Source of the DNA: Pseudomonas brassicacearum subsp. neoaurantiaca
GTDB lineage: Bacteria > Pseudomonadota > Gammaproteobacteria > Pseudomonadales > Pseudomonadaceae
Direction of reading: 5' to 3'
DNA length: 64,000 nt
Assembly: GCF_013608025.1 (NCBI RefSeq)
Contig: NZ_VDLV01000001.1
Coordinates: forward strand, 62,001 to 126,000
Position 1 is the first letter of the stretch. Each line of letters starts with the position of its first letter. The position numbers were made by a program, and so were the translations under genes. The notes below the pieces were generated by a model. The model saw only the letters and a program-made list of their open reading frames with translations, had not been told where the DNA came from and ran no database searches. Shown piece by piece: positions 39,420-47,560 of this stretch.

Positions 39420-40586
39420 ATGCGTATCAATCCACCACTTGTCGCACTCGCCATAGGTGCCTTTGGCATCGGCGTAACCGAGTTCGCTCCCATGGGCATG
39501 TTGCCGGGGATCGCTGCGGATCTCGGCGTTTCCATTCCCGCCGCCGGCCTGCTGGTCAGTGCCTACGCCCTGGGCGTACTGCTCGGCGCGCCGCTGATGA
39601 CCCTGACCACCGGCAGGATTCCCCGGCGCTACCTGCTGATCGGACTCATGGCGATTTTCACCCTGGGAAACCTGATGTCAGCGCTGGCAACCGACTACTA
39701 CAGCCTCATGGTCGCCAGGGTCGTGACCTCGCTGAACCACGGCGCGTTCTTTGGCGTAGGCTCCATCGTCGCGGCCAGCGTGGTCGCCCCGCAGAAACGC
39801 GCCGGGGCGGTCGCAGCCATGTTCATGGGCCTGACCCTTGCGACGATCGGCGGCGTGCCGCTGGCCGCCTGGTTTGGCGAACTGTTCGGCTGGCGTACGG
39901 CATTCTGGGGAATTACCGGTCTGGGCGTAGTGGCGATGGCTGCGCTGTGGTTCGCCTTGCCCAACGTGCCGGCGCCGCAAAGCATCGGCGTGCTGGCCGA
40001 AATTCGAGTACTGGGCCGTGGCCCGGTGTTGGGCGCGTTGGCCCTGACCGTGGTCGGCTCGGGTGCGATGTTCACCGTCTTCACCTATATCGCCCCGATC
40101 CTGAGCAGCGAGACCCATGCCTCCGCCACTTTCATCACGGCGATGCTGGTGCTGTTCGGCGTGGGGCTGACGCTGGGCAATATGTGGGGCGGCAAGGCCG
40201 CGGATCGCTCGATAGACCGCACCCTGATCGTTTCGCTGAGCGTGCTGATTCTCGTCCTGCTGGCGTTTACCGCACTGATGCGCTGGCCGCTCCCGGCGGC
40301 GATCGCCATCCTGATCTGGGGTATCGCCAGTTTCGCCTTGGTGCCGCCCTTGCAGATGCGCGTGATGGAAGCCGCCAAGGACGCGCCTAACCTGGCCTCG
40401 GCGGTGAACATCGGCGCCTTCAACTTCGGCAACGCGATTGGCGCGGCGCTGGGCGGCGCGGTGATCAACGCGGGGCTGGGGTATCCGGCGATTTCCCTGG
40501 CTGGCGCGGCAATGGCGGGTCTGGGGTTGTTGATGGTGTTGGCTTTCGCCTGGCGTTCCAGAATGGTTGCGGCTGCGGCGGTTTGA
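39420..40586 (+). CDS. MFS drug/sugar efflux transporter (DHA1 type)
   Basis: 388-residue 12-TM transporter. The N-terminal IGAFGIGVTEFAPMGMLPGI and VSAYALGVLLGAPLMTLTTG are typical of the AraJ/YdhP group; motif A is degenerate (LTTGRIPRRY). The start ATG 39420 follows GAGGAG by 8 nt. It probably exports a drug or metabolite under control of the divergent LysR. Substrate unknown. Confidence 0.85.
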   Translation: MRINPPLVALAIGAFGIGVTEFAPMGMLPGIAADLGVSIPAAGLLVSAYALGVLLGAPLMTLTTGRIPRRYLLIGLMAIFTLGNLMSALATDYYSLMVARVVTSLNHGAFFGVGSIVAASVVAPQKRAGAVAAMFMGLTLATIGGVPLAAWFGELFGWRTAFWGITGLGVVAMAALWFALPNVPAPQSIGVLAEIRVLGRGPVLGALALTVVGSGAMFTVFTYIAPILSSETHASATFITAMLVLFGVGLTLGNMWGGKAADRSIDRTLIVSLSVLILVLLAFTALMRWPLPAAIAILIWGIASFALVPPLQMRVMEAAKDAPNLASAVNIGAFNFGNAIGAALGGAVINAGLGYPAISLAGAAMAGLGLLMVLAFAWRSRMVAAAAV

Positions 40587-40616
40587 AGTTTACTGCCGCA
40601 CTGCCGAAGACCGGCA

Positions 40617-43547
40617 TCAACCGCCGCGCTGTATCTGCTCCAATATCTGGCTATCAGTGATGTCCCTATCGTCCAGCAACAGGAACATCTTGCTCAGTAC
40701 CTCGGCCATTTTCCTGTCGGTATCGGCGAACGGCAGGTAGAACGCTTCGGCGCTGACGTCTACGGGCACGATGCACAGGTAGTTGCCGGGTTCGATATGG
40801 ATGGCTGCGCTGCCCAAATGAATGCGGTAGTTGGCGCGCTGGCCGGTGACGTGCAGGAAATGCCCGTCACATCTGACGTTTTGCAACCCAAGCCCCTGGA
40901 TCAATTCGCCGACCAGTTCGGCGCGTCGTTGCAAGGTTTCGTTGCTGGTGGTGTAGCCGTCCGCAGCGTAGGCCACGGAGACCAGCAAATCGGCGTCGCG
41001 CATGACTTCCGAGAACAGCAGCGGCGGTACCTGCTCAAGGGGGATCGCTTTGCGGTCGCGGTGGAACGCGATCCTGTCGAAGGTAAAGTGCTCTGTTTCG
41101 GAGAGGTAGTGGCCGGTATCCAGAAAATTGAACCGGGCGTAAATGCCATGCTCTTTGCTCTCGTAATAGATGTCCTCGACGCTTGAGGTCGACCAATTGC
41201 GGACCTGCAACAACCGGGCGGCTACTTTGCCTTTGAGGCGGTGGCCGGCAAATCGGTTGGACCACAAAGCGGTCTCTCGCTCAGCCGGTGTCAGCAGGTA
41301 CAACTCGCGAAAGGCTTGTTTGAATGGCTGCACGCGGCGAAGGGTCACTATTTCTTTCTGCCAGGCCGACAGTTGTCCTGCCGTGAACAGGTGAAAAGGG
41401 TGAGCAATACGCAGGTGCTTCTCGGCCACGCGTCGGCGGCCTTCGAGGTCTGTCACGGTCAGCGTTGCGGCATCGAGCCAGCCCAACGCAGTGTCGTCGA
41501 CCTGCACGATAAGCTGTTCCAGCAGCAGGCGAACCGCAGGCATTTTCAACAGCGGCTTCAGCTCCGCCAACGCCAGGGTTTCGCCGCTGCTCATCATCGT
41601 TTCCAATGTTCTGCAGAAGCGTGCGATCTGTTCCTTGAGCCGGGTCTGCTGCGTTTTGAGGGCGATGAAGTCTTCGTGTTTGCGAATCGCAGGCGGTGCG
41701 GTCTTGAGTGTCTTTGCGGCTTTGCAGATGTGCAATATCGGCGACAAGCCGTCGATGACGATCGTGACGTCATAGCCATCGATGGTGACAGCCGTCAGGG
41801 CGGATTCGGCGATCTCCGATTCCATGGCCCATTCCAGGCGAATCGCCGAGGGGTAGCCAGCGACACGCGCCAGGTTTTCCAATCCCGCCTGCACCGCTGC
41901 GTGGGAGTTGGCCTGTCGTTGAGCGCCGTATTTGCGCACCTCGTTGTGCAATTTTTTCAACGTCAGATAGCGCTGGCGTACATCATCCGAATCCATGACA
42001 GGCAGCACGCCATAGATGCGCATGGCCGACTGTGCATGTCGGGCCAATTTCTTTTCCAATGCCGGTCGACCGATGCCTCGGTACGCGTCGAGCAGCACAC
42101 GCGTCTCGGGAAACGCCCAGTGCGAATGTTTGAGTGCCACGAGGTAGTCGCGCAAGTGCTCCGGGTCCGCCTCGGCCAGCGCCTTGTCCAGCAGGTAGCG
42201 GTCCACCACGCCCACCGTTTCATCAAGCGTATTGGGCAGGTCGGTGCCCCATCCGGACCGAGGTGCCAGGGCAATGCTCAAATATTCGCGCTGAAAGGCT
42301 TGCAGATCACTCCAACCGAGCGCGTCGAGCACCACGCGGCTGGCGTGTCCTGCATAGGGCAGGGCGGTCAGCAGGGTATTTCTGGAAAAGTCGGTCAGCG
42401 CGGCGAGCAGTGCTGCCGATTGGTCCTCGGACAACTCCTGAAGGAGCAGGAAACGTTCGAGCACCGCGGCGGTATCGCCGAAACGGTCGAAAAAGTCATC
42501 GGGCGTCGCGCCCAATCGCTCGATGACCGCCAGGGCCTGCAGCATCCATCGGGTGTCATACACCTCTACCGAACGGAAGATGTCAGCCAGCTTCTCGGCG
42601 TTATCGGGCAATCCAGCCAAGGCTTCCTCGACATAACGAACGGTGAAGCTTGCCAGTTCGGGGTGCACGGGTGCGCGTTCCTCATTGGGGAGATCATCAT
42701 TCTGGAACGACTCATCATCGACGTCCTCGTCTTCGGGACTCTCATCGCTTGAGTCCTCCTCACCGAATGCTTCGTGGGTGTACCGATCCGGGTCCACATC
42801 ATCGCTGTCCAACCCGGCGTCGGCTGCGTAGAACATCATGGCGCTGCCCCAGGTATTGGCCCCGCGGACGAAGCGGGGGTAATCGAGGCGGCCTGCTTCC
42901 ACCAAGCCCAAGGCGATGCGCTTGATTTCCTGATGCACGTAGATATAGGCGTCAGCGATTTTCCGTTGTTCTTCCCCAGGCGCTGAAGGGGGCTGCTCGC
43001 GATTCCAGCTGCCATCCAGCAACCATCCGGCGAAGGTCTGCCAGGTTGGGGTGGACGGGTAGTTGCTCAAGCGATGGATACAGGCTTGGACGTCAGGCAA
43101 GGCCCAGGCCTGGTCCGGGCTTCTGCGGTAATAGGCGGGGCCATCTTCGTCAGTGGGTAATGGATAGTCACTGTCTTCGAGGGCAAATTGCAGCATGTGC
43201 TGCAGCCGCGCGCCAATCTGCCCTAGCGCATAAGTGTCCGGGTGGGCGGTGATCCAGGCATCGCAGATTCGATATTGCAGGCCGTAGCGCTGCTGATCGC
43301 GAAGGTCCTCCAGGTCGTCCCAAACGGTGGGGAACACAAGACCGTCAGCCAGCGCTTCGGGTCCATCCTCGGGATGCTGCCTGACCCAGTCCTCGGCGAT
43401 GCGCAGAACGTCGATGCCGTCCCAGAAGTCGGGTGCGAATTGGTCATATGGGCTGAGCTCGGGATACTCATCCAGCGCTCTGTCGCAGAATACTCGCAGT
43501 GCAGCGAGGCGCGTGGCTTGTTCGGGCAAAGGACGGCGTGATTGCAT
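40617..43547 (-). CDS. Large DUF4132-like protein of unknown function
   Basis: 976-residue cytoplasmic protein without signal peptide or TM segments. An acidic, low-complexity stretch (EEDSSDESPEDEDVDDESFQ) lies at about residues 265-290. The last third (LLTPAERETALWSNRFAGHR, then LLVSVAYAADGYTT and FLHVTGQRANYRIHLGSAAI) resembles the C-terminal region of DUF4132/molybdate-metabolism-regulator (YehI-like) proteins. The function is not known. It lies 30 bp after a 146-residue gene in the same direction and is probably co-transcribed. Convergent with the MFS gene. Confidence 0.7.
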   Translation of the reverse strand: MQSRRPLPEQATRLAALRVFCDRALDEYPELSPYDQFAPDFWDGIDVLRIAEDWVRQHPEDGPEALADGLVFPTVWDDLEDLRDQQRYGLQYRICDAWITAHPDTYALGQIGARLQHMLQFALEDSDYPLPTDEDGPAYYRRSPDQAWALPDVQACIHRLSNYPSTPTWQTFAGWLLDGSWNREQPPSAPGEEQRKIADAYIYVHQEIKRIALGLVEAGRLDYPRFVRGANTWGSAMMFYAADAGLDSDDVDPDRYTHEAFGEEDSSDESPEDEDVDDESFQNDDLPNEERAPVHPELASFTVRYVEEALAGLPDNAEKLADIFRSVEVYDTRWMLQALAVIERLGATPDDFFDRFGDTAAVLERFLLLQELSEDQSAALLAALTDFSRNTLLTALPYAGHASRVVLDALGWSDLQAFQREYLSIALAPRSGWGTDLPNTLDETVGVVDRYLLDKALAEADPEHLRDYLVALKHSHWAFPETRVLLDAYRGIGRPALEKKLARHAQSAMRIYGVLPVMDSDDVRQRYLTLKKLHNEVRKYGAQRQANSHAAVQAGLENLARVAGYPSAIRLEWAMESEIAESALTAVTIDGYDVTIVIDGLSPILHICKAAKTLKTAPPAIRKHEDFIALKTQQTRLKEQIARFCRTLETMMSSGETLALAELKPLLKMPAVRLLLEQLIVQVDDTALGWLDAATLTVTDLEGRRRVAEKHLRIAHPFHLFTAGQLSAWQKEIVTLRRVQPFKQAFRELYLLTPAERETALWSNRFAGHRLKGKVAARLLQVRNWSTSSVEDIYYESKEHGIYARFNFLDTGHYLSETEHFTFDRIAFHRDRKAIPLEQVPPLLFSEVMRDADLLVSVAYAADGYTTSNETLQRRAELVGELIQGLGLQNVRCDGHFLHVTGQRANYRIHLGSAAIHIEPGNYLCIVPVDVSAEAFYLPFADTDRKMAEVLSKMFLLLDDRDITDSQILEQIQRGG

Positions 43548-43577
43548 GAGGGTATCCGAGGGAGCGAGCGACGAGGA

Positions 43578-44018
43578 TCAACCGCCAATCAGCGGCAGCA
43601 GGCGGATAAACGCGAGTGTGGACGGCGCGCTCAATTCAATCGACTCATCGAGCCTCTGGAGCATGACGCCGTTATGCAGAATGCGGAACGCACGGGTTTC
43701 AAAGCCCTTCAAGGCTCGCTCGGCCTCAACGCCGACATCCAAATCCAGAGACGCGCTGGCTTGAGGCATGGCTATCGCGCCTTCGCTGGCTTGCTGAAGA
43801 ATGTCCCGCTCGCTCAGGTATTGGCGGTCGAGCAGTTCACGCACCGACTCTTGTTGCCGCGAGTGCTGAGCCAACAATGCGGCGATCTGCTCGGCAACGG
43901 CCAGGCGAATCAACTCGGCGACCGTCAAGGTCAACGAGGACGGAGTCAGGGTGACAGGTGGCAGCAAAGGCTCTTGGCGTGCACCTTTCAGGCAATAGCT
44001 ATGAACCACGAACTCCAT
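43578..44018 (-). CDS. Hypothetical protein upstream of the DUF4132-like gene
   Basis: 146 residues, not recognised. It starts MEFVVHSYCLKGARQEPLLP and has an amphipathic helical middle (VAELIRLAVAEQIAALLAQH) and an ILHNGVMLQRLDESIEL C-terminal part, with no signal or membrane segment. AAGGA precedes the ATG at 44018 by 8 nt, supporting real coding. The operon position suggests a partner of the 976-residue protein. Confidence 0.7.
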   Translation of the reverse strand: MEFVVHSYCLKGARQEPLLPPVTLTPSSLTLTVAELIRLAVAEQIAALLAQHSRQQESVRELLDRQYLSERDILQQASEGAIAMPQASASLDLDVGVEAERALKGFETRAFRILHNGVMLQRLDESIELSAPSTLAFIRLLPLIGG

Positions 44019-44097
44019 GACGCATTCCTTGCAAGCCAGACCAGCCGGGCGGATGGCACGTTAGCATATACCGGCCTGCAGGAAACATGAGTTGGGC

Positions 44098-44180
44098 GGG
44101 TGCGGTGTATCTGAAGCTCCGCATTTGGCAGTTATGGGGCCGCTTCGCGGCCTAGCGGGAGCAAGCTCCCTCGCCACGGG
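44098..44180. repeat. REP-containing repeat, copy 1
   Basis: An 83-bp unit ending AGCGGGAGCAAGCTCCCTCG; contains the palindromes GGCCGCTTCGCGGCC and GGGAGCAAGCTCCC. A near-identical unit is at 45787-45870 in the same orientation. Confidence 0.85.
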
Positions 44181-44207
44181 GCCTTCGTTTGGCTTAAAAG
44201 CACAGCG

Positions 44208-44801
44208 TTACGACAGGCGGGGGATAGCCCGTACAAGATTTGCCCGTGCCTGCTGCTCGAATGCCTCGAAATACGAGGGGGTCGTATAGATACGCTCGCG
44301 CGCCAGGAAACGCTCCAGGACCTGGCGCCGCTTCTGACGGTACACAGGCGGGGGCACGTATTGGTATTCAAGGCGGATTTGCTGGTCGTATTCCTCAAAA
44401 CGTTCGGACGATGCCCCCAGGATCGCCAGATCCGTGTCCACCAGCACCGCTTCATCTGCCGTCGCAGGGGCACAGTTGTGCTGAGTGACCATGACTAGCT
44501 CGTAAAGCCTGCGTCGTGTTTCCTCGTCCAGTCCGTTATCACGTGCCACGTCGTCCAACCACTGCGCACTGCGCAGCTCGTTGTCGGAGCGAAGGGGGTC
44601 GTAGATCGCGTCATGAAACCATAGCGCGAGATCAACTTCGGCGGGGGCTTGGCAGGCGGCGTTGATGAGTCGTCGCACTTGGAGGCATTCAGCCAGATGC
44701 TGGCGGTTGTGATAAACACGGTGTGGCTCGCAATAATGTCGAATGAGTTGTTCATAGGTCTCTTGCGGTGCGCATTTTGACGCCAAGCTCCGCCCAGACA
44801 C
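44208..44801 (-). CDS. HD-domain metal-dependent phosphohydrolase (N-terminus out of frame)
   Basis: 197 residues in the intact frame from GTG 44801. HD-superfamily residues are present: HRVYHNRQHLAECLQ, LWFHDAIYDPLRSDNELRSA (the HD pair), TQHNCAP and LVDTDLAILG. Family members start with a WxxLWxxLG segment; here that sequence (MSFAAWTRVWAELGVK) occurs upstream in another frame, from ATG 44823 or 44871, and joins the body only if one base is removed from the A4 run at 44775-44778. So either a frameshift mutation or an assembly error separates the first 16-32 residues. Substrate unknown. Confidence 0.75.
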   Translation of the reverse strand: MSGRSLASKCAPQETYEQLIRHYCEPHRVYHNRQHLAECLQVRRLINAACQAPAEVDLALWFHDAIYDPLRSDNELRSAQWLDDVARDNGLDEETRRRLYELVMVTQHNCAPATADEAVLVDTDLAILGASSERFEEYDQQIRLEYQYVPPPVYRQKRRQVLERFLARERIYTTPSYFEAFEQQARANLVRAIPRLS

Positions 44802-44871
44802 GAGTCCAGGCGGCGAAACTCATGTCATCAGACGCTGGGAGGTTATCGCCTCTATGTTGCAGCTCCGTCAT

Positions 44872-45182
44872 GGTTGTTTCCCTGCATCATTTCTTTAGTG
44901 ACTGAACACTTTGAGTCCAAGTCTAGATCGATTATTTCTTACGGTTATTTATATAGCGTTGGATGGCATATCCATGACCGGGGAATCGACGCTGTGGTTC
45001 AACAACTGTCTGCAATGAAAGCGAAGGGCATGCAGCGACAGAGGGCTTGGCGCGCGTCACTCCGGTAAGCCTGCTTGAACGTTGATTCCCGCTGTTCGAT
45101 CGCCATCTTGTCGGGCTTGGGCCAATCCTTAGAATCCGCCCCATCAGCTTGTCCAACTCTCGAACGTATAGGGAATACCACC
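44872..45182. other. Intergenic region upstream of the Met-rich gene
   Basis: 311 bp, AT-rich around 44900-44960 and therefore a plausible promoter area for both divergent genes. AGGGA lies about 9 nt before the Met-rich ATG. No obvious copper-type (CueR/CopR) palindrome was recognised by eye. Confidence 0.4.
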
Positions 45183-45692
45183 ATGATGAACGCCATGCAG
45201 ATGCCAATGCCGATGAACGCCAACATGCCGATGATGCCGATGATGGGCATGCCGATGATGATGGCGACCATGACCTGCGAAATGATGGACGACGGCATGA
45301 TGTGCAAGATGATGCCCGCAGCCGGCATGGACATGGCCATGTTCAAGAACAACGCCGAAATGATGCAGATGATGATGAACTGCGGCATGCCGATGATGAT
45401 GCACTGCGGCAACATGAGCATGATGTGCATGTCCCCGGCGAGCATGGCCATGCCGATGGCGAGCATGATGATGCCAATGCCAATGATGGGCATGCCGATG
45501 CCGTCGATGAAGTGCGTGATGGAATGCACGGTGATGGCGGATTGCATGATGTGCAAAGTCATGCCGATGGCCGGCATGAACATGGACATGATGAAAAACT
45601 GCTGCGCCTTGATGATGAAGATGATGGGCGACTGCGGCATGCCGATGATGATGAGCTGCAATGGCATGCCGATGATGTGCTGCACCTGCTGA
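45183..45692 (+). CDS. Methionine/cysteine-rich duplicated protein, candidate metal binder
   Basis: 169 residues of which about 71 are Met and 16 Cys. It is built of two tandem modules of about 85 residues that share MMPMMGMPM at the start, CEMMDDGMMCKMMPAAGMD / CTVMADCMMCKVMPMAGMN in the middle and NCGMPMMMHC / DCGMPMMMSC near the end. No signal peptide is visible. Met- and Cys-rich sequences of this sort bind Cu(I), so a copper-storage or buffering role is an inference; no copper genes adjoin it. The start ATG 45183 has AGGGA upstream. I do not recognise the family. Confidence 0.65.
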   Translation: MMNAMQMPMPMNANMPMMPMMGMPMMMATMTCEMMDDGMMCKMMPAAGMDMAMFKNNAEMMQMMMNCGMPMMMHCGNMSMMCMSPASMAMPMASMMMPMPMMGMPMPSMKCVMECTVMADCMMCKVMPMAGMNMDMMKNCCALMMKMMGDCGMPMMMSCNGMPMMCCTC

Positions 45693-45735
45693 TGACAACC
45701 GAGTGGGTTCGCTCCTGAGGCGGGCACGAATTTAT

Positions 45736-45870
45736 TGTGGCGAGGGAGCTTGCTCCCGCTCGGCTGCGAAGCAGTCGTAAATCGGCAGGTGCGGTGTTTC
45801 TGATGTTCCGCATCTGGCAGGTTTTGGGGCCGCTTCGCAGCCCAGCGGGAGCAAGCTCCCTCGCCACGGG
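45736..45870. repeat. BIME: inverted REP plus repeat copy 2
   Basis: GTGGCGAGGGAGCTTGCTCC at 45738-45757 is inverted relative to AGCGGGAGCAAGCTCCCTCG at 45844-45863. Positions 45787-45870 repeat the unit at 44098-44180. The element separates the Met-rich gene from the XRE regulator. Confidence 0.85.
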
Positions 45871-45916
45871 TTTGTCGATTGCCTTGAACAGCATCAGGCG
45901 TTGATGCCGGGCTTTT

Positions 45917-46564
45917 TCAGTCCAGGCGTTCCGGATAGGTGACCACCAGATACGCCACCGCTTCACTATCAGCCGGGTTGCGATAACGGTGCGGCTGGTC
46001 GGCGTAGAACAGAATCGAATCGCCCGTGGAAAGCAAGTAGCGCTCGTCGTTGACGCTGATTTCCAGCACACCTTGGGACACCACCAGGTTCTCCTGGACA
46101 CCAGGCCCGTGCCCTTCGGACTGGTCCTCGCCCAAGGGGCCCAGGCGCAGTTCGTAGAACTCCGATTGGCGTGCCACGTCGAACGGGAACAGGGCGCGAC
46201 TGACGAAGGCACCACTGGCGCTGACCAGGCGTTTGCTCTGGCTGACCGACAGCACCGCCACGCCTTCGAATGCCCGGTGCTCAAGGAACGCGGCGACCGA
46301 TACCTTCAAGCCTTTGGCGATCTTGCACAGCACCTTGATCGACGGCACGCTGCGTCCGGATTCGATCTGGGCGAGCATGGCCCGGCTGACCCCACACTGG
46401 CGAGCAAGGGCGTCGAGGGACAAGTGTCGCTTGCCGCGCAGGCGTTGCAGGTTTTGCGCAACCCGTTCGCAGATCGGATCCTCATCCAAGGCTTCCAGAT
46501 TGTTCAGATCCACTTCGGGTTCGTCGGTGCTCGCCAAAAAGCGCGAGGGTTCCTGGGCGCTCAC
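45917..46564 (-). CDS. XRE-family regulator with C-terminal cupin
   Basis: 215 residues: helix-turn-helix (LSLDALARQCGVSRAMLAQI, ESGRSVPSIKVLCKIAKGL) followed by a cupin sensor (VSQGVLEISVNDERYLLSTG, DSILFYADQPHRYRNP). This layout is common in regulators of amine, amino-acid and sulfur metabolism. The preferred start is GTG 46564, which overlaps the stop of the 53-residue ORF by four bases (GTGA), implying translational coupling. A GTG at 46603 is an alternative. Confidence 0.8.
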   Translation of the reverse strand: MSAQEPSRFLASTDEPEVDLNNLEALDEDPICERVAQNLQRLRGKRHLSLDALARQCGVSRAMLAQIESGRSVPSIKVLCKIAKGLKVSVAAFLEHRAFEGVAVLSVSQSKRLVSASGAFVSRALFPFDVARQSEFYELRLGPLGEDQSEGHGPGVQENLVVSQGVLEISVNDERYLLSTGDSILFYADQPHRYRNPADSEAVAYLVVTYPERLD

Positions 46565-46722
46565 GCCTGGTACGTCGCGGTTGGCTGGGATGCCTGGACC
46601 CACTGGAACGCCTGGTAACCGGCATTACGCGCGTACATTTCCCACATGGCCCGGGCCCGTTGCTGGGCCTGTTTGCGTTTGCGGAATTGGACGAAGTCGA
46701 TAACGTTGTCAGTCGGTTTCAT
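46561..46722 (-). CDS. Small basic protein, 53 residues
   Basis: Starts at ATG 46722 with MKPTDNVIDFVQFRKRKQAQ, continues through MWEMYARNAGYQAFQWVQAS and ends at TGA overlapping the GTG of the XRE gene. The basic N-terminal helix and aromatic C-terminal part look protein-like, and the stop/start overlap favours a real gene. Function unknown; a small partner of the XRE regulator is possible. The ribosome site is weak. Confidence 0.55.
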   Translation of the reverse strand: MKPTDNVIDFVQFRKRKQAQQRARAMWEMYARNAGYQAFQWVQASQPTATYQA

Positions 46723-46843
46723 AAGGCACTTCACTGTCGTGACCGATGGGCGGGATGTGCTGAGAGTACGTGGTTATCTTTATAACCATAAATACTGATT
46801 GTTTATTTATTAATGCTTTTAAATGCTTAGCGAAGTGCCCCGA

Positions 46844-47557
46844 TCAAATCACATGAGCCCGATGCAATTCAGTCAGGGCCAATGCCTTGAGCCGAGCCAG
46901 CAACGGGTCGCGGCGATCTCGCGGGTGCGGCAGTTGCACCGCCAGTTCCTGGCGAATGCGGCTGGGGCGGTTGTCCATGACCATGACTCGATCGCTCAGG
47001 TACAGCGCCTCGTCGACGTCGTGCGTCACCAGCAGCAGGGCGATGGCGTGACGCTCGGCCAGTTGCAGCAACAGGTCTTGCAGTTTCATCCGGGTGAAAG
47101 CGTCCACGGCGCTGAAGGGTTCGTCCAGCAGCAGCACCCTTGGTCGCGAATACAGGCCGCGGGCAATCGCCACACGTTGCGCCATGCCGCCGGACAACGC
47201 CTTGGGCAAGGCGTCGGCAAAACCGCTTAGGCCAACTTCTTCGATCAACTGCGCGACCCAGGCTTTGTCGTAATGGTCATCGTCGCTGAAGCCGATGTTC
47301 TGCTGCACGGTCAGCCAAGGCATCAACCGCGCTTCCTGAAACACGAAGGCCAGCTGTTCGGTGTGGCTGAGCAGTTGTCCTTCGAAGTCTTTTTCCAGGC
47401 CCGCAACGATGCGCAGCAAGGTGCTTTTGCCGCAGCCGCTGGGGCCCAGCAGGCTCACGGTCTCCCGAGGTTGCAGTTGCAGGTGGATATCGTTGAGTAC
47501 GGTGGTGGTGGCGAAGGTCTTGCGCGCCACGTGAATATCCAGCAGGGCGTGGGGCAT
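46844..47557 (-). CDS. SsuB-like sulfonate ABC ATPase
   Basis: 237 residues: Walker A GPSGCGKSTLL, Q loop FVFQEARLMPWLTV, signature LSGGMAQRVAIARGL, Walker B VLLLDEPFSAVDAFTRMKL and the H loop THDVDEALYLSDRV. It is of the nitrate/sulfonate/taurine importer group and is last in the minus-strand operon after the permease, with a 3-bp gap. The neighbourhood (sulfonate-type binding proteins, SfnB) supports sulfur uptake. Confidence 0.83.
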   Translation of the reverse strand: MPHALLDIHVARKTFATTTVLNDIHLQLQPRETVSLLGPSGCGKSTLLRIVAGLEKDFEGQLLSHTEQLAFVFQEARLMPWLTVQQNIGFSDDDHYDKAWVAQLIEEVGLSGFADALPKALSGGMAQRVAIARGLYSRPRVLLLDEPFSAVDAFTRMKLQDLLLQLAERHAIALLLVTHDVDEALYLSDRVMVMDNRPSRIRQELAVQLPHPRDRRDPLLARLKALALTELHRAHVI

Positions 47558-47560
47558 GGT

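Noticed and set aside
41241..42752. 503-codon open frame antisense to the DUF4132-like gene
   Set aside because: GC-codon shadow; no domain features or ribosome site, and the opposite strand is clearly coding.
45144..45698. Open His/Ala-rich frame on the minus strand and an Asp/His-rich frame on the plus strand across the Met-rich gene
   Set aside because: Both follow automatically from repeated ATG-type codons read in other frames; only the Met frame has a ribosome site, a sensible start and duplicated Cys spacing.
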